Notes: a model not told the origin generated them from the sequence alone. A stretch of 64,000 bases of DNA from Paenibacillus silvestris (GCF_009882985.1 NZ_WTUZ01000015.1:15117-79116), one strand, 5' to 3'; shown: positions 38,133-45,589, counted from the stretch's first letter. Numbers and translations: made by a program.

Positions 38133-38186
38133 AAAGCGTCGGGAGTGTCAATGTGTCAGTGACTGTACTGACGCATCCGACGCTTT
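38133..38186. repeat. Large nested palindrome between ATPase and recombinase genes
   Basis: Outer arms AAAGCGTCGG (38133-38142) and CCGACGCTTT (38177-38186) enclose direct repeats GTGTCAAT and GTGTCAGT and an inner TGTGTCAGT / ACTGACGCA palindrome. On the minus strand the stem ends in TTTTCTT, so it may end the ATPase transcript. The repeated GTGTCA and TGACGCA words also suggest protein binding. Confidence 0.75.
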
Positions 38187-38219
38187 ACAAGGTCTGAATC
38201 GCGGAGGTGTGGAAGCTGC

Positions 38220-39707
38220 TTAGGACGCTTCTTCATCACTGATCGCATTCACGTCGACTTTTTGGACTGTTGCCTCTTTGTAGTCGCCTTTGTGACGAAT
38301 CTCGACTTCGATCCCGCAGGCCCTCAAATTCGATTTTATCTCTCTGATTCTTCGACTCAGAGCATGAGGGGCTTTAGGCCAATCCTTAGTACGAGTGTCG
38401 ATCTTCTCTCTAACGGCGATGTTTCCAAGCTTGTCGAGCAAGTCAGAAACAGGCCCTTCCCAGAACGGAGTCCGCTTCATCAGAGCTATGAAGGCGGAAG
38501 CGACAGGATGTGCAGAGACTGCTTCTTCGCTGGCCTTGTCCGTATTCATCTTGTAGGCTTTAAGGAACTTCTCTCCGTAGCCTTCCTGAATCGCTTCGGC
38601 TATTGCATAACCCCATTGTGCGAAGTCAGCCATTCTGGGCAGACTATCCAGTTGAACGTGGGGGTATATTTGTATTGCCCGGCTTAGCACGTCGAACAGG
38701 CCGCCAAGGATGGACGGTTTGTCCTGTTCAAATTCGCATTTGACTTGCTTTTCCGCTTTACGCTCACTTTCGTCAATTCTATCGAGCTCAAGAATGATGC
38801 TTCGGTCAAGGAGGTCTGCTTTAGACGCGACCACGTTGATCCCGTTGAGAATGAGGCAACGCAAGAACGAAAGGATGGTTTCCTCATCATCCGTGTAGAA
38901 TTTGCGTGTGCTGTATCCTCCACCTGTAGCCGCGGTGCACAGAAGGTCACTGATTTTCGTCGAGATAGATGTTAGGTTGTCGTATGCCGGCATGTAGTTG
39001 TTCTGCAGGGAAATGGCCAGATCGTGTACGCCTCCCGGCATTGAGCTGATGTCTCTGAATGCAGGATCGACGATGGAACGTGTCAATCTGGTCGAGCTGG
39101 ACTTAGCGGCTCCTTTCTCCCCGGCGAGGATCAAGACTGGATGAGGAATAGCCGGGATGAAGCAGGCCACAATATAGACAAGGTATAGAAGTTTATCCGA
39201 ATTTCTCTTAAAGCGGACATGCTTGAGGAGCTTCTTCAGATTGCCCGTTGCCGCGGGCATACACTGCGGTTGCATGTTTTGGCTGGACGAGAAGTAGACT
39301 GGACAGCTCTGCGTTATTTTCCATCCTGTGCTGTCGATTTCTACAACCGAGCCGGCAACGTCATGGAGGTCGTAGTAGATTCTCCCCTCATGCTCGCCTA
39401 CGCGAAGTTCTACAGGTTTGGGCGTATCTGAGAAGGTAGCTTCGGCTTCTAATTGGGCCATTGCTTGATTGAAAGCGTCAGGTGATGAGGCTTGCCCAGT
39501 TTCTTGGTAGTAGCGTTTCATCATGTGGTTTCTAAAGGTCCTGCTTTTGACTTTTACGGCTTTGCTCGAATTTTTATGGTCAATGCAAACGTAGGGTTCC
39601 CCGTTCAAGTTAGTGAAGAGCTTGTTGCCTTCTTTGCCGAGAAAGATTAACATGTCTGTTGGGGTGCTTGGTGTTTCCGTTGCTTGCCCTTTTACCTTTG
39701 AATTCAT
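38220..39707 (-). CDS. Primase/helicase-type ATPase of the island (Cch-like role)
   Basis: A 495-residue protein with a P-loop GEKGAAKSSSTRL (about residue 215) and downstream features of replicative SF3/AAA+ helicases: YMPAYDNLTSIS (Walker B region), ILNGINVVASKADLLDRSI with a likely arginine finger (about 305). It lacks a recognisable primase domain. SCC elements carry a self-loading replicative helicase (Cch) just upstream of ccr; this gene has the same place and orientation. AAGGAGGG lies ten bases before the ATG. Whether it shares the Cch fold needs structural comparison. It probably allows the excised island to replicate. Confidence 0.78.
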   Translation of the reverse strand: MNSKVKGQATETPSTPTDMLIFLGKEGNKLFTNLNGEPYVCIDHKNSSKAVKVKSRTFRNHMMKRYYQETGQASSPDAFNQAMAQLEAEATFSDTPKPVELRVGEHEGRIYYDLHDVAGSVVEIDSTGWKITQSCPVYFSSSQNMQPQCMPAATGNLKKLLKHVRFKRNSDKLLYLVYIVACFIPAIPHPVLILAGEKGAAKSSSTRLTRSIVDPAFRDISSMPGGVHDLAISLQNNYMPAYDNLTSISTKISDLLCTAATGGGYSTRKFYTDDEETILSFLRCLILNGINVVASKADLLDRSIILELDRIDESERKAEKQVKCEFEQDKPSILGGLFDVLSRAIQIYPHVQLDSLPRMADFAQWGYAIAEAIQEGYGEKFLKAYKMNTDKASEEAVSAHPVASAFIALMKRTPFWEGPVSDLLDKLGNIAVREKIDTRTKDWPKAPHALSRRIREIKSNLRACGIEVEIRHKGDYKEATVQKVDVNAISDEEAS

Positions 39708-40057
39708 GTGAGTAGTGCCCTCCTTAGTTTTGCCCGCGTAGTGTCAGGTCGACCTTCCTGTAGAGGCACGTTACGGGTTGGACAGTTGCTCATCCTAATC
39801 TGGCCTTGATTCGGATGTGCTGTGCAACTGATTGACCTCAGTTTATAGGAATCACTATTTTTTTGCGAAGCTCGTTTGGAAGAGGGGCACTTTGCTTCTG
39901 GGGAGCGAAGGCTCGCGGAGAGGTCTTAGAGGCTTCGTCAAACTCGCTCATGATCCCTTGATCGCGGTATTTCTTAGATTTTGTAAAAACTTCAGTGGGT
40001 TGTTCGAAAATGAAATGTGCCATCCCTCGAAAAAGGGATGGCATCCAATCACTTAGT
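39708..40057. other. 350-base intergenic region of the island
   Basis: No gene is supported here. TCAGGTCGACCT at 39745-39755 contains the GTCGAC word found twice in front of the RHH gene, 41 bases before the ATPase start. A perfect ten-base hairpin lies at the right end. A 77-codon frame (39838-40071) overlaps this hairpin and lacks a ribosome site. Confidence 0.5.
40018..40043 (-). terminator. Terminator after the RHH gene
   Basis: TGCCATCCCT and AGGGATGGCA form a perfect ten-base stem with a six-base loop; on the minus strand CATTTCATTTTC follows. It lies 15 bases beyond the RHH gene stop. Confidence 0.75.
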
Positions 40058-40405
40058 CTATTTAGAGGCAAGGTATTGTCTTAGAGCCTGCTCAGCCACA
40101 TCGCTGTAGCTTTTAATCGCTCGGCCTTTCTTTAGAATCTTCAGAGCGGAGAAGAGGCTACTCGGTAGGTATATCGTTACCTTAGAGTATTCCTGACCTA
40201 AGCAGTCAGCGAACTTTTCGAGCAACTTCAACTGTGCTGGTAGGGTTTCCGAATTATGGCTGGCAGATGTGTTATCTTCTGTACGAGCTCCTGCTGACCA
40301 GTTGATCCCTAAAGCCGAAGAATCAGACTGAGGCAGGATAGATTGCTTCGCCCGGCTTAGGTCGAGGTTACGTTGCCTTCTTGTGAATCCTCCATACATG
40401 TCCAT
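40058..40405 (-). CDS. Ribbon-helix-helix (CopG/Arc-like) DNA-binding protein
   Basis: A 115-residue protein with a basic, disordered N-terminus (residues 1-60) and a C-terminal ribbon-helix-helix pattern VTIYLPSSLFSALKILKKG then SYSDVAEQALRQYL. AAAGGAGATGG is eight bases before the ATG. Just upstream is GTCGAC-CAAAA-GTCGAC over the promoter region, a good candidate for autorepression. RHH proteins of this type regulate plasmid or island replication and partition. It may control the ATPase gene downstream, which also has one GTCGAC in its leader. Confidence 0.8.
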   Translation of the reverse strand: MDMYGGFTRRQRNLDLSRAKQSILPQSDSSALGINWSAGARTEDNTSASHNSETLPAQLKLLEKFADCLGQEYSKVTIYLPSSLFSALKILKKGRAIKSYSDVAEQALRQYLASK

Positions 40406-40425
40406 TTATACGCCATCTCCTTTTA

Positions 40426-40442
40426 GTCGACCAAAAGTCGAC
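40426..40442. promoter_or_regulatory. Candidate operator of the RHH gene
   Basis: Two palindromic GTCGAC words separated by CAAAA, centred 29 bases before the RHH start codon and just downstream of the likely promoter. Paired short palindromes are typical RHH targets. The assignment is inference. Confidence 0.6.
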
Positions 40443-40455
40443 AAAAAATCGTTTA

Positions 40456-40485
40456 TATAAAATTGTTTGCAAAACTCGATAGCAA
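40456..40485 (-). promoter_or_regulatory. Promoter of the RHH gene
   Basis: On the minus strand TTGCTA (40485-40480), an 18-base spacer and TTTATA (40461-40456). The predicted start at about 40449 lies just before the GTCGAC pair. Confidence 0.6.
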
Positions 40486-40602
40486 GTGATTTCACTGTGT
40501 TCCTATGATCCGGTATGATTGCTTACCGATTAAACATCATTCCTAGTTATGATATATGCTTTCTCTTTGGCTTGAACCGGGTTTGTAGACGAGAAAAAAA
40601 GA

Positions 40603-40624
40603 AGCCCAGCAAAAGAGCTGGGCT
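40603..40624 (-). terminator. Terminator for the minus-strand gene pair
   Basis: AGCCCAGC / GCTGGGCT with a six-base loop; on the minus strand TCTTTTTTTCTC follows. It ends the 41543-to-40738 pair. The surrounding 332-base gap (40406-40737) also holds the RHH promoter and a GATGC-AACTTTC-GCATC hairpin at 40688-40705. Confidence 0.88.
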
Positions 40625-40737
40625 AGAAATGCTTCAAAGAAAGCGGCAATTGCGACCATTGTGACAGAGAATGGACCAAAGCGACTGTGATGCAACTTTC
40701 GCATCTGACGCTTCTCTAGGATGGTAGGGGATGGAAG

Positions 40738-41160
40738 TTAGCGGTACGGGTCATCTAGCCGCACAAGGCAGGGCTCCGACACCAGTCTCGCCCAAGCTAT
40801 GGCAGCTTCAATCGTTCCGCCATGGTATTCCGGGCTGTATCCTAAACACTCCTCTGCCCAAACGAATTCGACTGTCTGACTCTCCAAGTTTACTACGAAG
40901 AAGAAATCGGAACCATCAACGTAGGGATTGTCTCCTTCGCTTGTCGATGTCCGAACCACTACGCGAGCCTGATGGGAAGGTCTTTCTACGGAATGAGACG
41001 GGATCCATGATGGCAGGGCTGTGCTCTCTCTGAAAGAGACAACTGCGACAGCCATTAACCAGATGTTGCATTCCAGCTCATTCCGGTTGAAAGTTTCCTT
41101 CAACTGATTAAGTATGAGTTCAATTGCGTTTAGTTTCTTTCCGCTTTGTCTTTCAGCCAT
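40738..41160 (-). CDS. Island protein of unknown function, second of a pair
   Basis: A 140-residue soluble protein with a strong ribosome site (GAGGAGGTGG before ATG). Two helices at the start are followed by a beta-rich part, FFFVVNLESQTVEFVW near residue 85, and a Trp-containing end IEAAIAWARLVSEPCLVRLDD. It matches no family I can name. It overlaps the upstream gene by 31 bases, so the two are translationally coupled. Co-occurrence with an RHH regulator suggests an island housekeeping or anti-restriction role, but that is speculation. Confidence 0.68.
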   Translation of the reverse strand: MAERQSGKKLNAIELILNQLKETFNRNELECNIWLMAVAVVSFRESTALPSWIPSHSVERPSHQARVVVRTSTSEGDNPYVDGSDFFFVVNLESQTVEFVWAEECLGYSPEYHGGTIEAAIAWARLVSEPCLVRLDDPYR

Positions 41161-41543
41161 TGTTCCACCTCCTCGTCGTGTGCTCCGGCCTGCGTGAAGA
41201 ACGTCATCAGGTAGTCATCGTCGTACAGTACCGCGATTTTGTACGCCTGGAGTCCTTCGGCTACGTCGAGCAGTTCGACGTACTCGGGGTAACTCCCTAG
41301 CAGTCCGCCGACTTCGCGGCCAAGCCCGACGTTTCCGAGGTCGCGGACGTTATCTCCCATTTCTAGAATGACTATGTAGCCGTGTCTGCTCAAACAAAAC
41401 GGGATTTCAAGTCCATTTTCCTGTTCATTCCTTAGTTGGTAGAAGTAGTTTTCGACATGATTAAGGAAAGCAACGGGAATTAACCTCGCGTAGTGGAGTG
41501 CGTTTGCATCTTGCTCTGTCTTGACTATTCTCAAATGATACAC
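41130..41543 (-). CDS. Island protein of unknown function, first of a pair
   Basis: A 137-residue soluble, acidic protein. The frame opens at GTG 41543, but TTG 41534 has better spacing from AAGGGG. Features are FCLSRHGYIVILEMGDNVRDLGNVG near residue 50 and an acidic C-terminal helix HDEEVEQWLKDK. No family recognised. It overlaps the next gene by 31 bases and diverges from the restriction gene to its right. Confidence 0.68.
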   Translation of the reverse strand: MYHLRIVKTEQDANALHYARLIPVAFLNHVENYFYQLRNEQENGLEIPFCLSRHGYIVILEMGDNVRDLGNVGLGREVGGLLGSYPEYVELLDVAEGLQAYKIAVLYDDDYLMTFFTQAGAHDEEVEQWLKDKAERN

Positions 41544-41585
41544 CCCTTATATGTTATTTTAATATTTGCAATCCTCTGTAAGTAA

Positions 41586-41614
41586 TTGACGGGAAAATGA
41601 TAAGGTGATAGATT
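41586..41614 (+). promoter_or_regulatory. Promoter of the restriction endonuclease gene
   Basis: TTGACG, a 17-base spacer and TAGATT place a start near 41621. The transcript would have a very short leader before the gene. Confidence 0.65.
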
Positions 41615-41627
41615 CCAATAAGGGGAG

Positions 41628-42335
41628 ATGATTACTGTGGATGATTTATTGAAGAGATGGGAATTGTCAGTAGAGGATTTAACGAAAATTGTGGACGAGA
41701 ACCCAAGTTTACGCGGTTTTATGATGGGATACGTTAGCGAGGCTAAAGTAAGGAGCATGTTTTTTTCTGATGGTAGAATTGAGGAAGTCAAGAAAGATGA
41801 TGATCATGATCGAAAGAAAAAGGGTGATCTTACCTTTAAATACAAAGGTCACGAAATGCGAGTAGAGGCAAAATCGTTACAGACCAACTCTGTAAAAAGA
41901 GGGGAGGATTTAGTTCAAGGTAAGTTTCAATGTGATGCAAGTGACTGTAGGGATGTTTTACTACCATCTGGAAAAACAGTCAAAACAACCTGCTTACTTG
42001 TTGGTGAGTTTGATATTATAGCAGTAAATTTATTTGCTTTTGAAAATACATGGAAATTTGCTTTCGCTAGAAACTCCCTACTACCAAGGGTTGGCGCTAG
42101 AACAAAGAAAATAGAACCAGAGGATAAACAGTATTTACTATCAACGCTTATGGATATAACGTGGCCACTTCAAGCACCCTTTGTAGAAGACCCTTTTGTA
42201 CTTTTGGATGAAATCATCGCTGAGAAAGAAGCAAGTGCTGCTACAGGAGCAACACCCCAGACGCCCCAAAGAATTGAGAAGCCAATAGTTTTGGAAGATG
42301 TTGTCTCTCTAGAAAAAGAAGAAGAACTAGGATGA
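41628..42335 (+). CDS. Predicted type II restriction endonuclease, PD-(D/E)xK type
   Basis: A 235-residue protein; GTG 41637 has better spacing from AGGGGAG than ATG 41628, giving 232 residues. The nuclease signature is GDLTFKYKGHEMRVEAKSL (Asp near residue 66, then Glu-x-Lys near 79), the PD-(D/E)xK core. The gene converges on a DNA methyltransferase gene, with three bases between the stop codons, which is the usual layout of a type II system. The recognition sequence is unknown. Its tail is rich in Thr, Pro and Glu. Confidence 0.8.
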   Translation: MITVDDLLKRWELSVEDLTKIVDENPSLRGFMMGYVSEAKVRSMFFSDGRIEEVKKDDDHDRKKKGDLTFKYKGHEMRVEAKSLQTNSVKRGEDLVQGKFQCDASDCRDVLLPSGKTVKTTCLLVGEFDIIAVNLFAFENTWKFAFARNSLLPRVGARTKKIEPEDKQYLLSTLMDITWPLQAPFVEDPFVLLDEIIAEKEASAATGATPQTPQRIEKPIVLEDVVSLEKEEELG

Positions 42336-42338
42336 TCC

Positions 42339-43100
42339 CTAGTTCTTCTTCTTTTTTTCCTGCTTTATAAATACAAGAAAGTATGAGTGATTTTTTCGTG
42401 CATGTACTTGTTTTACTATTCTGCTGACAGCCGGTTTGTTAGTTCTTACAACTACAAATAAATCTTTAGCGTAGAAGCCGTACTTTTCATACTCATTTAT
42501 TAATTCAACATGTGTTAGACGCTGTTTATTAGCACTGACCTCATCTTGGCATTTTACGATAAAAACCCCATTTCCGCGAAGCACTCTCAAGGCTTCTCTT
42601 CCTGCACGATAGTAAAGATCTAGAACTGCATCATGATATTTGGGTTGACCCTCAATGTATGTGGTTGCCTTACCGTCGGAGTATGAATCTCTAAATGCAC
42701 TAAAGCTTCCTGCCCCTGCCATGTGGTCCTCCTTTTGCCTAAAGAGTCCTTCCATATAAGGGGGGTCCAAAACAATACAATCAATGGAGGAATCATCATA
42801 CGGGAGGTTCGTGCAGTCTACGCCTGTTTTAAGATCTGTTGCCCGTAAATCGTATAGACCATCAGGAATTGCTCGCCAAAATGCACCTTTTCCGTAAGTA
42901 ACATCAGCAACAATTGATCCTTCAGGAACATGTAGCCAAAGGATATCTTTGAATACTTGAGCGTTTTCCGAGACATATGCTGAGAAAACAAGGTCTGTTG
43001 TAGCTATCCCCTCGGGGGACTTTCTCTTTCCAGCACGTTCTGACATTCCAGTTTTAACCTCTATATCTAAAGAAATTTGTGTAGCTTTATTTTGGTGCAA
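42339..43100 (-). CDS. DNA methyltransferase of a type II restriction-modification pair
   Basis: The 253-residue methyltransferase has SAM-binding motif I near residue 65 ([15 protein letters not shown]) and catalytic motif IV DPPYMEG near 113. DPPY indicates N6-adenine or N4-cytosine modification. The frame opens at TTG 43100; ATG 43046 would give 235 residues. The two genes converge and would share an end region, and the enzyme should protect host DNA from the adjacent nuclease. R-M genes are frequent SCC cargo. Confidence 0.88.
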   Translation of the reverse strand: MHQNKATQISLDIEVKTGMSERAGKRKSPEGIATTDLVFSAYVSENAQVFKDILWLHVPEGSIVADVTYGKGAFWRAIPDGLYDLRATDLKTGVDCTNLPYDDSSIDCIVLDPPYMEGLFRQKEDHMAGAGSFSAFRDSYSDGKATTYIEGQPKYHDAVLDLYYRAGREALRVLRGNGVFIVKCQDEVSANKQRLTHVELINEYEKYGFYAKDLFVVVRTNKPAVSRIVKQVHARKNHSYFLVFIKQEKKKKN

Positions 43101-43261
43101 AGTGTGTTACCATCCTTTCTAATCCTTATTATGATTATACTAGATTTAACTTTTTCAGCTATACTCTTTTAGTAGGAAGTTTTTAGCACCCTTAGTTATC
43201 CAGAACAAATGTTCCTGTTTATTTATTCTATCATGAAATTGAGATTTAGAAAATGGAAAAA

Positions 43262-43281
43262 AGCCATCTAACTGGATGGCT
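43262..43281 (-). terminator. Terminator in the recombinase-remnant 3' end
   Basis: AGCCATC / GATGGCT stem; on the minus strand TTTTTTCC follows. It lies inside the last codons of the remnant, as with the intact recombinase. Confidence 0.7.
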
Positions 43282-43310
43282 GAAAAATTTGCCGTTACAG
43301 GCAGCGCGGT

Positions 43311-43329
43311 GAGCCGTACCATAAGTAAG
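43311..43329 (+). repeat. Attachment-like site 2
   Basis: GAGCCGTACCATAAGTAAG differs from the rlmH site by one base in 19. Including the preceding CGCGGT it encodes Arg-Gly-Glu-Pro-Tyr-His-Lys-stop, exactly as rlmH, all differences being synonymous. It overlaps the recombinase-remnant codons for Thr-Tyr-Gly-Thr-Ala-His-Arg on the other strand, so part of the match could reflect that motif. Confidence 0.75.
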
Positions 43330-44001
43330 CACAAGCTCATTGCTAAGGGAAGCGTCAAAGAACAATTCAATGTCCTTGACGCTTCTTTTGGCTGGATGGT
43401 TACCAGCATTCACAGTTATCTTATTGATAATTGAATGTAATAAATCCTTCTGCTTCTCGGGTTCAATCTTCGTTATTACTTTAGAGAGGGCATTCAGGAC
43501 ATAATACACCCGTTCAAAAGATACCTCTTTGACAGTAGGTATGTTTAGTTCATGCTCAATCTCCGATTTGCGATTAAGTAACTGTTTCTTTTCCGCTTCT
43601 AACGATGAAATTCTTTCCATCATTGATGCAGGAGGGTCTTCAGAGCGTTCAATAAGTGAAATGAACTTAGAAATATTCATTTGTTTCTGCGTTAGTTGCC
43701 CATTGATATAATCAAGCTGTTCTTGAATTGGGCGCTTCACATCACGCACCTTAGAATTAACCCTATCCAATATCCCCCTTAGCAAATCAGGAGTAGCAGC
43801 AATTTGCTCTAGCCTTTTATAGACATATTCTTCTGTTTGGTCAGCATAGACAAGATTACTTTTGCATACATTTATGCACATGTCATTTTCGTAAATGCCG
43901 TAAGCACTTCTACAGCCCGACTAAGAATGAATTGTGATGCGATACGATTAAATGTAATTCCAATATATGGTACAATTAAGTTCTGAAAGAAGGCGATATT
44001 A

Positions 44002-44370
44002 GTGAAAGACATGCAATATTCCATTTGGATTGAAGCAGAACAATGGGCTGAAGGAGAATGGAACATATATGATGATAACACTGATGCGATAGTTACATTT
44101 GAAGACGGTTCAAGGTGGGTTGCTTCGTTTTTCACATACAAGAACATACAGTCCCTCGCTAAAAAGAATCAACAAACTGGAGAGTGTTTGCAAGGGAAGT
44201 ATTTCTGGGGCAGTGATATGGTACTGGTGGATGAATGTAGTCGCAAACGTATTGAAGAAGTGGTTGAGCATTTGATATTCAAGGGTGACTTTGAAGTTAT
44301 ATTTGATAAATGTGTCGAGGATAACATGGACGAATGTAGACAGGATTCTATCATTAAGGGGATTGATTAG
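44002..44370 (+). CDS. Island B protein of unknown function (first of three)
   Basis: A 122-residue acidic protein starting at GTG 44002 with GAAGGCGAT upstream. It begins with an SIWIEAEQWAEGEWN beta segment and contains TFEDGSRWVASFFTYKNIQSL (about residue 40) and a helical acidic end with several cysteines (Cys near 76 and 100). The size and layout resemble immunity-type proteins of contact toxins, but no toxin is nearby and I do not assign a family. It precedes the DUF4304 gene by one base. Confidence 0.7.
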   Translation: MKDMQYSIWIEAEQWAEGEWNIYDDNTDAIVTFEDGSRWVASFFTYKNIQSLAKKNQQTGECLQGKYFWGSDMVLVDECSRKRIEEVVEHLIFKGDFEVIFDKCVEDNMDECRQDSIIKGID

Positions 44371-44371
44371 C

Positions 44372-44977
44372 ATGACAATGCAGGATGTATTGAAGGAAGT
44401 TGTAAAAGAAACCATTGCTCCCTTGTTTAAGGTAGAGGGGTTTAAGAAGCAGGGCAATAACTTTGCCCATGTCTGTTCTAACTTCTCTAAGACAGTAAAC
44501 ATTCAGTCATCAAAGTGGAATACACAAGATGAAGTGGAGTTCTTTTTCAATACAGGCATTTATATAGAGCAATTATTCGGAACAGTTCATCTATATCCGA
44601 AACCATCCTTTCCAATGGAAATAAATTCAGTTTTACGGATTCGTGGCACTGAACTAACGAAAAACGAAAATTGGTACAGATTGACTACCGATACTAACGT
44701 TGAACAGCTTAAACAAGTGATAATGAAAGACATTACAGATTATATACTCCCTCACCTTCGGCAGTTTGAAAGTATCAACGATGTAATCAAAGTAATGGAG
44801 TTACGAGATAAAGATGGGATTTACGAGAACCCTCATTACTTAACGGTACTATATTGCTCAATAGGTGAAATGGAAAAAGCGGAGGAACGCATGGTAAGAG
44901 TGTTTAACGAATTGAAGCTAGACTCTCAAAAAGAGTTTGCGAGGGGATTGGCTAACAGATTGGGTCTGCAAGTGTAA
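44372..44977 (+). CDS. DUF4304 domain protein
   Basis: A 201-residue protein starting at ATG 44372 behind AAGGGGAT. Its first 130 residues carry the DUF4304 pattern: VLKEVVKETIAPLFKVEGFKKQGNNFAH, then a beta-rich half with EVEFFFNTGIYIEQLF. The role of DUF4304 is not established. The start is chosen over an in-frame ATG at 44285 lying inside the previous gene. With one base between genes the three island-B genes form a tight operon. Confidence 0.8.
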   Translation: MTMQDVLKEVVKETIAPLFKVEGFKKQGNNFAHVCSNFSKTVNIQSSKWNTQDEVEFFFNTGIYIEQLFGTVHLYPKPSFPMEINSVLRIRGTELTKNENWYRLTTDTNVEQLKQVIMKDITDYILPHLRQFESINDVIKVMELRDKDGIYENPHYLTVLYCSIGEMEKAEERMVRVFNELKLDSQKEFARGLANRLGLQV

Positions 44978-44979
44978 TT

Positions 44980-45303
44980 ATGGTGTACTGTATAGATGAG
45001 CAATCAATTATATTCGGCAGTATACAGAGCATCGGAGATACGACTTGTAAAATGTATTTCGAAAGGATGGGGGTATTGATTGGCTATGATCTGAAACTTC
45101 CTAACCAGAAGGGCTTTATAAAGGTTACGTCAAATGAGGGACTAGAAGCAGGGAAGTTTATAGTGTTTGAAGGCGTTCAATATAAAGTAAGAAGGAAATT
45201 CATGACAAACGAAGCTGGTCACATGATTGAGGTTACTTCATCAACGGAAAAAGTTGACCACTTAATTCAGGTTGTACGCAGGATAAGATATGACTTGTTA
45301 TAA
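44980..45303 (+). CDS. Island B protein of unknown function (third of three)
   Basis: A 107-residue protein starting at ATG 44980, two bases after the DUF4304 stop, with no clear ribosome site of its own, so coupled translation is likely. It is beta-rich, with KGFIKVTSNEGLEAGKFIVFEG near residue 45 and a basic end VVRRIRYDLL. Not recognised. A terminator lies 47 bases beyond its stop. Confidence 0.65.
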   Translation: MVYCIDEQSIIFGSIQSIGDTTCKMYFERMGVLIGYDLKLPNQKGFIKVTSNEGLEAGKFIVFEGVQYKVRRKFMTNEAGHMIEVTSSTEKVDHLIQVVRRIRYDLL

Positions 45304-45349
45304 GCCTAGTCCTCATCCAAAGGTAGATTTAAGCTAAGAGAGCAAGAAA

Positions 45350-45382
45350 CCACTCCAAGTGTCGGGAGTGGCTTTGTCTTTA
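45350..45382 (+). terminator. Terminator of the island B operon
   Basis: CCACTCC (45350-45356) pairs with GGAGTGG (45365-45371), then CTTTGTCTTT. It lies 57 bases before att-like site 3. Confidence 0.75.
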
Positions 45383-45438
45383 TATGGAGATGTATACTTT
45401 GTGGTCAAACCTTACTTTGTGCTTAGATACATTACGGT

Positions 45439-45457
45439 GAGCCTTATCATAAATAAT
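45439..45457 (+). repeat. Attachment-like site 3
   Basis: GAGCCTTATCATAAATAA with TACGGT before it reads Tyr-Gly-Glu-Pro-Tyr-His-Lys-stop. It differs from the rlmH site by two synonymous bases within Glu-Pro-Tyr-His-Lys. It is non-coding on both strands, so recombinase coding cannot explain the match. The 286-base gap (45304-45589) holds this, a terminator and very AT-rich DNA. Confidence 0.8.
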
Positions 45458-45589
45458 GTATAAAAAGAAATTTTAATGCAAATTTGAAAAGTTTACGTTG
45501 GTATATAACAAATGACTGGCTTATAATAACAAAGAAGGTAGCTATAAAGTAATTATAATGTTTTATTCTGCATAAAACGAGAACTGGGG

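Larger units (their letters stand above)
43246..43881 (-). pseudogene. Serine recombinase remnant, N-terminal half missing
   Basis: The 211-residue frame matches only the C-terminal part of large serine recombinases: the end of the zinc ribbon (VCKSNLVYADQTEEYVYKRLEQIA, like VCNSNSVKADFAENFVVERIGE of the intact copy), a coiled coil with MERISSLEAEKKQLLNRKSEIEHEL, and a beta end KDIELFFDASLSNELVLTYGTAHR. A stop codon precedes it in frame near 43918 and there is no catalytic domain, so it cannot recombine DNA. Its 3' codons cover att-like site 2, and a terminator hairpin (43262-43281) lies within the last codons. Confidence 0.85.

Noticed and set aside
39838..40071. 77-codon minus-strand frame overlapping the RHH gene end
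   Set aside because: Its start region is a perfect hairpin that serves as the RHH terminator, it has no usable ribosome site and no recognisable sequence.
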